DNA of 64,000 bases from Chrysomallon squamiferum (taxonomy: Eukaryota > Mollusca > Gastropoda > Neomphalida > Peltospiridae), in the NCBI GenBank assembly GCA_012295275.1, contig CM022666.1, forward strand, positions 8,472,059-8,536,058, written 5' to 3'. The notes beneath the pieces were generated by a model. That model had not been told where the DNA came from. It was given only the letters and a program-made list of their open reading frames with translations, and searched no databases. How positions within the stretch are numbered: the first letter of the stretch is position 1; each line of letters opens with the position of its first letter. A program made the position numbers and the translations under genes. Below, one piece after another: positions 1 to 12,942 of this stretch.

Positions 1-826
1 TAACAGCTGCTGCTTTTCTGGAAAGTATTGCATATTTAGCAGTAAGTTGTTATTTTTATTTTTTATTTGTATATATGTGTGTGAGAGAGAGAGAGATGAT
101 AAACATATGGAAAAGAAAAAGCTAACGTTCATTTTTCACGCACACAGATTATTAATTTAGATAAACAAAAACATACAGTACCATACACATACACATATAA
201 ACACATGTATATGTATACATTTTCATAGGTGTGTATGTTTATAAAAATTATATATTTTTCAAAAACTCATTACATAATTAAAACTAAATGGTTTTAAATT
301 TAAATTAACAGTAGCAATAAAAGTTATTTTTAAAGTGATGTTTTCATTTCAGAGTGGGAATGTTGTTGATGGGTCGTGGTGTAATTTCCAGGCTGGATGG
401 CTCACCTTTACTGGTATTTTCCTTGCTTGTTGATAGATTCTGTTTTAAATTACCTCCCTTCGACAACGTTTTTCTTGTTTTCTTCTGTCTCAGACTGTTA
501 TATATGTGACTGCAGTAGAATTTGTTTTAAATAAAACTTAACTAATTCTCTATATATATAATGTTACCAGGAAACATATTTTAAATGTTTAAATATCATT
601 TCAAATATCTGTGGAATGGCAGGCAAACTAGTTTCATTTTAATGTCTTTAGTAAAGATAATCACTGTCTCAAATCTCATTTTCTGTTTCTCTCTCTTTTG
701 TTTGATCTGTCAACAGATCTGTGTGTTTTATTTGTTTGTTTATTTATTTTTGTATTTATTTAATTATTTCTTATTTATTTCTTATTTATTTATTTCTTAT
801 TATTTATTTCTTATTTATTTATCTAT

Positions 827-857
<31 letters not shown>

Positions 858-3800
858 CTGTTAATTTATTTTTTATTTATTTACTGTTTATTTATTTCTT
901 ATTTATTTATTTATATACTGTTTATTTTCTTTCTTGTTTATTTATTTATTTACTGTTCCTTCCACATGTGGTATAGCATAGTAAATTTTATATATATTTT
1001 TTACTTATTATTTCAGCATGGACGGTACTGCTGTGGACTCTGTGTCTGACGTTCAACCTCTACATGAATGTAATTAAAGAAATCAGCACTGAGAAATACG
1101 AATGGTATGTCCACTAACATCCACACAGGTTTTTATCAAACACACACTTCTTCATAGCAGAACACTAATTCCTCACAGGCTCATTTATTTTATCTCCCAC
1201 TTTTTAAAAACATTTTAAATCTTTATATATAAATTTTAATAACTTCAACATCAGTGATATTACATAAATCGACAATGAGTGGGTTAGAGTTGAATTATGT
1301 TTATTTTAAGTCAGCCAGGGTCAGACTTTCAGCCCATGTGCCTTTCTGAATGGCATTCATAATTTCACAAGGAAAATAACATTTATCAAAAAATATATTT
1401 TAATTTTTGTCGAGCAGATTGTCCAGTGATGATGAACCATGTTTAATGTGGCCAATTTACCTAAAAGGTTTGCCCTTGGCTGTTCTGTTTCCTTCACATA
1501 TGCACACTGTAATTTTTGTTTACTTTTAATGTTTCAACTTTTTTACTTTGTTTCAGGATTTATCTGTTGTCATGTTGGTTAACCTCATTCGTTATTTCTT
1601 GCATTCCGTACATTTGGGACAAGTATGGACCAGCTGGTGCTTTCTGGTAATTGCTAAAACACTGAAGTGCTTTTTTTTTTTATTTATCTGTTAAAATATT
1701 TAAGGAGAGAAAGAATATAATAAATGAATGAAAAAAGAAGAATAAAGAATGAATGAGGTGAAATTAAGATTGTAAATAAATAAAAGAAAAGTAAAATTAA
1801 GTTTAGAAATTTTAAAGAAAAAACTAATAATACATGAAGAGAAATATAAAAAGTGAAAGAGAAGAAACTGAACTTAATAATTTTAAAAAAAAAAAAATTA
1901 AATTAATCTGTGAAAAAGAAATGTGAACCTAAATTAAAAAAAAGAAGAAATAATAACAAAATTAAAAATTAAATCATTAAATTACATTTTAATAAAATTA
2001 AAAGGAATCTTTAAAGAAATTTTTCAGTATGTTTAATTGTTTATTTATTTTTTTTTTTTTTTTGCTTTTAAACTGTTTATTCACGTGTTATTTATTTTAT
2101 TTTTTTTATTTTTTTTTATTTTTTTTTATTTTTTTTTTTTTTTTTTTTTAGCTGGATTGTTGAAGACTGGGGCTGGAGATTTGGAATGTAAGATTGAAAA
2201 ATTCAAAAAAAAAAATCAGAAATGATCTAATTATGTATTATTATTGCATTTATATCATTGTTGTATTATTGTTGTATTTATTTATGATATCTTCCAAATT
2301 TAATATCACAAAAAATATATTTTCTGAAAAGAATTTTATTGTATATATATTTTACTTAAAAAAACCCACATTATTATTTCTTTTTAAATAGAAAAAGAAA
2401 ATAAAACCAGAATATTTCTGTAAAGTATTTTGTTATATTAATTTATTATTATTTTCATTCTTTACATAATAAATAAAATAAAACTTGTTTATATCTGATA
2501 CATGTTTTGTTTTATTACAGATGGTATCTTCCTCTAGTGGTTTTCATATTAATACTGTTTGTCAGCTACATTCGAATTATTCTTGTACTTAGGAAAAAGG
2601 TAAATTATCTATCAGTCTATCTACCTATCTATGTTTCGGCAACTGGGATATTAAAATAGTTATGAGTTAGTCACCCAAGAAATAGTATTTGGCAAGAGGT
2701 AATGATCAAGTATACATTTCCTTCACTTAAAAGCTGAAACATGAATGTTGTTTGTTTGGACTAATTAGGACCACTGAATCTTTTTCAAAATGAATATTTA
2801 ATGGTCCAGATTTGTTTTTTTGGGACACCATGCATTTCAGACAAGTTTCAAGCCCTGAATATCATTTCAAATATTTTTGGAATGGCAGGCAAATTAGCTT
2901 CATTTTAATATCTTTAAAAAAGATAATTAATCACTGAATTATATTCACAAAGCTGAACATTTTTAAAAAAAAAATTATGAGAAATAACAATATGTCACAT
3001 GTTTTTAATAGTTTAATTCTTAAATTTTTCAATTATCATTTTTATTTTTGTCTCTATGATATAGATTTTAAAGACATTGATGAGAAATTTTAAAAATGTA
3101 ATTTATTTCCTATAATTATTAATGCTTTAACCTTTAAAATTTGTTATATATATATATATGCTGGAAGTGTATGTGTGTTATTTTTGTTTTGTTTTTTTGT
3201 TGTTTTTTCTTTCCTTTTTTTCTACAAATTTCATAGATATAATAATTTTGTGTTTTTGCTTTCAGGCTACATGTTGGGAAGGTACTTACAATCCAGACAC
3301 AGAGAGAAACCATGTAAGTGTGTTAGCTAGTTGTTTAGATATTAGTATTTATAAAAAAATATAAAACAGTAAAAACATAAAAAATTGTAACTGGTTGTTT
3401 GATAAGTAGTATCCACACAAAATTAATTTACTGATTTAACCCAATAGCCAATTTTTAATCTTATGCTGGAGTATCATTAAACAAATAAAAACCTACATTG
3501 ATTTATTTGTTTTCCTTATCAAAATTTGTATAAAATCTGAGCCACGAATATTTTCTAAATAGCTTTTATAATTTTATATATATATAAATATATATTTGTG
3601 ACTTCTTGTATTTCAGAGGCTTCTAAAAGAAGATATAAAACCTCTGAAACTTTACCCATTTGTGTACTTAGCTGTCTCAGTGTTCCCTTTAATAAACAGG
3701 TAGGTAACTTTGGCTCAGTGTAAAGAGTGTGGAATACACATACATTATTTGGTATTATGTTTCACTATAAACTGCATTTATTATTACTATTTTTTTTAAT

Positions 3801-6800
3801 TTGTAGATGAAAAATATATTTTATTTATTTTGTAGATTACATTTCATATTTGTTTTGCAGATTACAGAATTAATTCTAAATGAATTACAGATTACAAAAT
3901 GTAGTTTTATAGATTAAAAAAGGCATTTGTTTATTTGTTAAATACTAGATTACAAAATACATATATTTATTTATTTCTTAGATTACAAAATGCTGTTATT
4001 TATTTATTAGTTATTATAAAATGCCTTTATTGATTTTATAGATTTCAAAATATGTTAATTTGTTATAAATTACAAAAAATGTAGTTACTTATTTATAGAT
4101 AAATATATTTATTTATAAATTACTGAATATCTGTTTTACAGATTATAAAATACATTTATTTTTGTTGTACTTATAGATTACAAAATGCTTTTATTTGTCA
4201 CAGATTACAAAATATTGTTTACAAAATACTATTATTTTATTGATTACAAAATCATTTGTAGATTGCAAAAATACATTCAATTATTTTATAGAATACAAAA
4301 TCCATTTATTTATATATTTCACAGGTTACAAAAAATATTTACATATTTTATGCATTACAAAGTACATTATTTTTATATTTCACAGATTACAAAATGCTTT
4401 TATTTATATATTTTGCAGATTACAAAAAATATTTAATTATATTTTTGTATAGATCCTGAATTACATTTATTTCTATATTTTGCAGATTAAAAAATACATT
4501 TATTTCTGTATTTCACAGATTAAAAATGATTTTATTTATGTTTTTTATTGATTACAAAATACATTTATTTATATATTTTGCAGATTACAAAAACACCTTT
4601 ATTTATATATTTCATGGACTACACAATGCAGTTATTTATATATTTCACAGATTACAAAATGCAGTTTCACCAAATAACTACGTATTTGTGCTGGCACTTT
4701 TATCTGCTATAGCAGGACCTCTGCATGGTAAGTTACACCATATTAATTAACATCAGAATCTGCTGCTGTGTGCATCAGACATTTAATGACATCACTGTCA
4801 GTTTTTATCATCTGTTACTGTATGTCAGAATTTGTTTTTATCATCTGTTATTGTATGTCAGAATTTGTCTTTATCATCTGTTATTGTATGTCAGAATTTG
4901 TCTTTATCATCTGTTACTGTATGTCAGAATTTGTTTTAATGACATTACCAAAACTCAATCATTAATTTTCTATCACATTTTCTTCTTGCTTTGCCCAGGT
5001 TTTTGAAACTATTTTTTCTGAATATGGAACAGCAGTTCCTCACCCCCAGATCCCCTCAGTTTTTAGTCACTGGCAGCTAATCATGCTATTGTGGATTAAA
5101 TAAGCTTTAGTAAATTAATGAACAATTAATTACTGTCGTAGAAACAAACAAAAAAAATAAGTTAATTAACAATAAACTAAAACAATAATGATAATAGTTG
5201 CAGTAATAACAATGATAGTAGGAGTAATAATAATAATAATAATTGCAATAGCAATAATGATGATGATGATGATAATGATGATACTATTAATAATAATAAT
5301 AGTAACAGTAGTAATAATAATAATAATAATAAAAAGAGCGATAGTAATAATAATGATATTATTAATAATAATACTAAAAATAGTAATAATAATAATAACA
5401 ATAACAATAAAAACTAGTAGTAAATAATAATAATCATAATGAAAAAAAAAAAAATAATAATAATAATAACAACAATAATAATAACAGTAAAAATAATAAT
5501 AACAATAATAATAAGAAAAATCATTAACATTATAAAAAGATAATTGACCAAAATATTTAAATTGAAATTTTATGAATATTTAATAAGTTCTAAATATCCG
5601 TACTGTATTTCGTTACAGGTACAATGAATGCAGTGGTGTTTGGAATGGACAAAACTACGAGAGATAAACTTACCTGGACACAAATACAGGTGAGAATTGT
5701 CAGGTGGAAAGATTGTCAATTATTTGTTTACTAGGTCACATAATTATATACATATAGATATATGTAAAAAGTAACTGAAAGTTTATTTTTATTATTTATT
5801 ATTCATGCTACATACGCATGTACATACCAACAGAAACACGTACATACGCTGAAAAAGACACACAGTAACAACTAACATTTTATCATTCATTTTATGTACT
5901 TGTAACATTTGTTATCACTTCATTCATCAGAATATACATATATTCAGAAATAATTATGTAAATGTTTGTGTGTCGATGTTGTTTAATTTATTTATATATT
6001 TGTTTATTTTTTATAAATATTCTTTCTTAAGCACAAATATTTCTGAGCCTATTTCTTTGTTTTGCATCCTTGTGCTTTTGTAAAGGTTTATTTTATTTCA
6101 AAAATCTTTTTTGTTTTTTTTCATCACTAATCTTTTAAACAATTATCTATCCCTCATAACTGTAACAAAGGTTTTTTTTTCTATCATAAATAAACTAAAA
6201 AACCAGACAATGTGTCAATGTGTTCACTGGCAGCCTTGAGCTCTTGGGATCGTATCTCCATTATGGACTACTGTTGGTTTTTCCCAAAGCCTTCATTAAT
6301 GGTTTATCAAATATACTTCCCCATATAGGAGAAGGTGCACAAGAAAGTTTCCTTGCTGCTAATTTAGAAAGAAATTGCCTCTCAGCAGGCAAAATAATGA
6401 TTTTATTCTCATTACACAAGAGATGTCCACTGTTGACCATTAACATCTCTGTTTGTCATTAAACACAATTTTATTCCTCTTTCTAATTTATCCATAAATG
6501 TTGCTGTTGTAGTTGTTGTAACACCAGTCTGTTGTCTCACATTAATACGTGAGACGCAGCTCAGCAGTAGAGTAGTCACTCAGAACACAGTGGGTTGTCG
6601 GATCAATCCATCTTGATGTCACCCATGAGATATTTCTTATTTCCAGCCAGCTCCACACATCTAATTTAACAGAGACTGTGGTATGTCTGTCCTGTCTGTG
6701 TACTGCTGCATGAAAAAGATTTCGCTATGAAACTGAGGCCACAAATTTCTTTTCTTCTTACACAAATGGTCCTTAGTCAGTATGTGTCTAATAATCATAA

Positions 6801-7344
6801 ATAAAAGTTTTCAGTGTGTCTTTAAGAAGACTTTTCTTTACCTTTTTTCAATAATTATCATGGGAAAACTGACATAACTGAAATAAAATAAATTAATATT
6901 AAAAATTATTCCATTACTAAGGTAAAGGTAACCCTTGGATTTATGTAACAGCTAGGTTATTTTCTCTTTCTCTAATGCAAAACTGTTAATTTTGACACCT
7001 AAAATAAACACAGGTATAAAATTATTCACTACTTCTTTTTGGTCTGATTGAATATTAAACGATTGGAAGGCAGCATGTTTCTTCTTTTTATACAGATGTC
7101 AGTGTTTTCAAGTGTTTGAAATGTACTGAATAATAATAGTAATAATAATAATAAAAAGTTGGGATATCATTAAACAAGTTTTCATTCATTCACTGAGAAA
7201 GGTGCAACCTATGAAGTGATCAAAGCAGAGTTTGTTCTCCTTGTTGTTGGCTGTATGGAAATCTCGTGTCTTGCGCATAACAAATTAATATAAAAAGTGT
7301 CCACGACTTGTTAAAGAGTATATTTTGGGGTAATGCTGTATTTA

Positions 7345-7416
<72 letters not shown>

Positions 7417-7882
7417 TTGTGTAGTGTATATATATATTATTGTTTATGTTATTATTTTTGTGTGTGTGTGTGTATATATATATATATACTGCACCGTTTG
7501 TGTTAAAGTTGACAATTTCCGAGTTAACTCAGTTAGTATCTGACTTAAATATCATTATACGGATTCTGGTTCAAACGCTGCCAGTGGTGCTTGGCTAAAC
7601 TGTTAATTACACAGACCTGTCTTCGGTTTGATTATCTTCCTTTTTTTAATTTAATTTTATTCTTTTTTTCCTATATGTGGACCTTTTGTCTGTGTCTTTA
7701 GTTTATGTTTCCTAATTTTTAATACTAATAATAGCAGTAATAATAATAGCAATAACAATAATAACAATAACAATAATAATAACAACAACAATAATAATAA
7801 CAATAATAACAATAACAATAATAATAACAACAACAATAATAATAACAATAATAACAGTAATAACAATAACAATAACAATAAC

Positions 7883-7926
<44 letters not shown>

Positions 7927-9645
7927 AGGTTGAGAATCCTTTATCAGAAATGCTTGGGACTGGAAGTATTTCAGATTCTGGAATATAAGAAGACAGCATG
8001 AGAAAAAAATCACATCTAAATATGAATTTCATTTATTTCTTATGTACAGCTTTTTAAAATAATATTTTTAATAATTTTGTGCATAAAATACAATTTGTAT
8101 ATGCAAAAACGTCTGAGAACTGTAAGATATTAGTATTTCTACTGCTTGGAAAAAGTTTTGGATTTTGGAGCTTTTCGGATTTCAGAATTCTGGATATGGG
8201 ACCCTCAACCTGTAGTAGTAGTAGTAATAATAATAATATAGTAGTAGTACTAGTAATAATAATAATAATATGGTAGTAGTAGTAATAATAATAATATAGT
8301 AGTAGTAGTAGTAATAATAATAATAATATAGTAGTAGTAGTAGTAGTGGTAGTAATAATAATAATAATATAGTAGTAGCAGTAGTGGTAGTAATAATAAT
8401 ATAGTATTAGTAGCAGTAGTAGTAGTAATAATAATAATAATATAGTAGTAGTAGTAGTAATAATAATATAGTAGTAGCAGTAGTAGTAATAATAATAATA
8501 TAGTAGTAGTAGTAGTAGTAGTAGTAATAATATAGGTTGAAATGACAAATAATAACAACAATAACAATGGCAAATAGTAGAATTAATAATAATAATAATA
8601 ATAATAATAATGTTCAGATTTAGATTCTGTTCTCTAATTATATCCTTGTATTAATCTAAAATCAAAAAAATTATGAAATACAAAAATCTTTTGGGCTAAG
8701 AACTTTTGATGAGGGATCCTCAACCTATATAACAAAATGAATAATATTTAAAATATAAAAACTTAATAATAACTTTTGTGAGGATAACGAAAATGATGAT
8801 AAAAACATAAAACAACTAAGATGATGAAAGTGGTGATAATAATAATAATTATTATGATGATGATGATGATGATGATAATGGCTTTGGTATTAAAATGAAG
8901 TTTATGATAGAATAAATATAAATATTTCCATAAGTCATTACCTCCAAAATGGGATTACTCCCATTTGGTCGAATTCCCAGTTGGTCAAACTGCTAAAACA
9001 ACAGTAATGATCTTACTGATTTGCATGTTACCTCAGTCAATATAATGAACTGTACAGATTATTTGGAAACAGACTGTTATGGTATGGATATTGCTTATCA
9101 ATAAAGAATGCAAGTACGACAAATACAGAAATGCTACATCTATAGAATGTAGTGAATGTCTGTAAATAATTTAAAAAGAAGGTCTCTATCTGAAAATGTT
9201 TATTTCACAAAAAGCAATCACTGCACCTCCATGAGATGAGCAATTGCATTGTGGTACTTTCAAAAAACATCTTCATATATACTCCAAAGGCCATGTAGAA
9301 CACATACAGGTAAATTGTCTGTCTGTAATGAAAGTTTGTATAAACAGAGTTTTATTCATGGAGAAACTCTGACAAACTATGAAGAGGCCAAGTTCATTAC
9401 GTACATAGGTAATCGGGTATTTCAGTACACAAGCTATTTCAACCAACTGGGAATTCATTGAAAACGTGACCTGCTCCCAGATTTGAGCTGTGGGTTTTCA
9501 CACGTAAGAAACAGGTGTTCTGGGTTCTCAAAATATTTAATTTGTTTTTCCTGTGATTTGAGGAATTTAGGTTACCAGCCAAACACAAAAAAATGAATAA
9601 TACTTTCTAGAGATTATAACTATTAATTTGTTTAATAATAATAAT

Positions 9646-9680
<35 letters not shown>

Positions 9681-10668
9681 ACAACAACAAATAAATTAAA
9701 AATTATAAATATTTCTATCTGCACTTTACTAATTATAATGCTAGTTTTGGTTGCAGGGTTATTTTTCATTTTTAACCCAACTAACCTTTTCCTGTTTTCC
9801 TGTTTCCACCACCAGATGGCACTTCAGCATCGCTGGCATCACCAACAAGTGCGAGAATATCCAGTGGTCCATCATCCCGTTGACCAACCATGCACGGGAA
9901 ACATTCCTTTCCAGCATATTTCTTACTCTAAATTATACTAACACTTAACAGTAGTTTTCTTAATAGTGTGTGTGTTTCTCTGTGTGTGTGTGTGTGTGTG
10001 TGTAAAATATTTAAATTGAGATTAAAGTCGTCAAGATGTGTGCAATATTATAATGTAAGGCCAAATAAAAAAAAAATATTTGGTTTAACTGACTGAGTGT
10101 TTTTGAAATATTTTTTTTTCTTTGCTTTGTTAATGTTAATTTCATATCTAATATTTATTTGTATATATATACATGCTTACTTGTTTTTCTAACATATTTA
10201 TTATAATCTAACCTTTTTTAAATCAATTTCATAGCTTAAAACTACTTACTTCTGCAAAACATTTTTGACAAATTAACCTTTATATATTACCCACCATTTT
10301 CCTGTTGTCTGTTATATTTGTTTTGTACAAACCTACCAAAGTTACTACACTTAATCCAGGTTATCTGGAATCATAGTAAGAAAATATTCATCATTTTTAT
10401 TTTTATTTTATATCTGATGTCATTCATTGTTGTTATATCATCGTGTATTCCATACAATTTTACTTGATCAATAATTAAGGATATATAGAATTTAAAAAGA
10501 AAAACAAAAATGTAAATATAAATATTTGTGTTGTTGTTGTTTTCTTTTTGTGATTATTGTTTTACGGGTCGTGCAGTTTTAAGCTACAATGTAAAAAACA
10601 ATAATATTTTTCTGAGCTTTAAGAATTTTGTTTAGTATTTTTGATATTTTTTTTTATAGAATTATTTG

Positions 10669-10715
<47 letters not shown>

Positions 10716-12458
10716 TACATACATGCATATTAATTCAAAAACTTTTCTTGCCATTATTTTACTAACATAAATTAACAGTATTTGTAAAGAAGTATTTATT
10801 ACAGGTAAGAGATGACAAGTTTTTATTTTTATTAATTTCTTTGCTTGTTTTATTTTTCAATTTATTGACTTTGTTTATTCATTTATATTTATTTTCTTCT
10901 TTTTTTTTCTTTTTTAATTTTCTATTAATATTGTATTTACTGGAACATTTAATTTTGTTTATTCAGGTAATTAATTCTTTTTTAAATTTATTTTTACATA
11001 CATATTTATTGATTGATTTTTATACCTATTTTTATTTATTTGTTTATGTTATTTATTTGTAGACATATATTTTTTAATTAAAGTGTTTATTATTATTTTT
11101 ATTTTTTTTTAATTAGTTTTATTATTATTTTTATTTATTTAGACAGTTTAAGTGTACAAATATAGATAAATATGTGTCTGCTAGGTAAATTTTTTGTTCA
11201 TTATATTACTAATAATCTGTAATATTTATGTTGATGTATATTTCACTGCCATATGCATTATACTTTACCCATGGTTTTTTACATATACATTCTAACATTA
11301 TTTTTGTATTAGCTGCTAATAATACTAGTCCTGTTGTTAAATTATTTATTTATTTTAAAAAATACAAACATTTATATAGCTATTTATGTATTTTAAATTC
11401 AATCAAATATTTACTTTTGTATATGAAATTAAATATTTATTTATAGAAATTATTTATTTATTTATTTATTTCAACAATGTTATTTTTTAATGAATTTATT
11501 ACACCACACATATATTAGAGAAACAATTGCCTCTGTATGCTATTTTTTAATTATTTATTTATTATCATCAACTTATTTAATTTTTTTGTTTTTAATGAAT
11601 TTAAATTATTGTATTTACTGATCTCACAGTCTGTTTTTTTACTTTCTCTTAATCTCCACTAATATCAAGACAGATATGTACTAGATTGAATGTGACAATC
11701 ATGATAACTGAACATGTGTGCAGACTCACAAGCACATATAATCACAAAACACAAACATACACACTAACACACAGACAAACAATAGATGTATGGACATCAC
11801 TGTTTCTGTCGGTTATTAAATAAAGAATTATTTATAATAGAAAAACATTATTTCATTGCTTACATAACAAACAACACACTTCACTAGAAATCTAGAGTTC
11901 AGTTTTTTCTTCTCAACACTTTGCCCCCTAGATGAGTTCTAAGCAACCTTCTGTTTTTTTTTATACAATATTTTAAATATGTCTAGTTCCAATATTTTTT
12001 TTTAATTTTTTTTTTTTAAAAGAATAACAAATTAATTAAAAAATTTGTTGAATTAAAACTGTTAAATTATGAACAAAACCATAAAAAATTGTGTGCAGTA
12101 TAATTGAGACTAGCTTTTTAAAAACATGACTGAATATCAATAACAGTTAAAGGAAAATAATTTTCACATCCAGTGATTTTTGTCAAGGATAAAAAATCCA
12201 TCCAGATCACACGGTTAATTTACACTTTTACTCAGAGAACTGCTTGCTTTTGATTCAGACAGGTTCTGTTCTAGGATTTACAGCATCTAAGAAATTAATA
12301 CATGTTTATACATTTATGCATTCATAATCGAAATTGGTTATCGTTTTTATTTACAATAAATAAAACACAACACACACACACACACACACACAATACAATA
12401 TGATATATATAATATATGATGTAAAATTAATAATAATAATAATAACAACAAAAGATAG

Positions 12459-12503
<45 letters not shown>

Positions 12504-12899
12504 CATTCATAATCTATGTTGCTATTTATTAAATGTGGTATCATTTTTATTGAAAATTAATAAAATAAAATTAAATTAAATAATGACTTAAATGAATTTT
12601 ACGATTTTAATTATCCAGTTATAAATTATTTTAAAATATTTTTTACTTGATACACAGAAAACATTTTTGATTCTGTTTCAACTGAGTTGGGTGTAATATT
12701 GTTCATTTTGTGAACTGGTGAGTTATAATAAAATGTATAACTGTATTTTAGTTGGGTTTTTTTCTGTTTTACAGAATTGTATATATTTATCTATATATAG
12801 AGCTTTATCTGTGTCTATATGATTGCATCTGTAATATATGTATGTGTATATGCATGCCTGAGTGTGTGTGCATGTGTCTGTGGGTGTGTTTTTGAATGA

Positions 12900-12942
<43 letters not shown>

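Noticed and set aside
414-428. Donor ACTG|gtattt at 413 for the receptor TM3 exon
   Set aside because: It loses five residues between the conserved Cys and Trp of TM3; the weaker donor at 428 restores the family spacing.
5177-5427. Leucine- and isoleucine-rich ORFs on both strands
   Set aside because: Translations of AAT/AAC trinucleotide repeats; no start context, homology or codon bias.
7657-8573. Overlapping minus-strand ORFs of 106-164 codons rich in Leu, Ile or Tyr
   Set aside because: They are frames of the TAA/TAG arrays and of the transposon copies between them.
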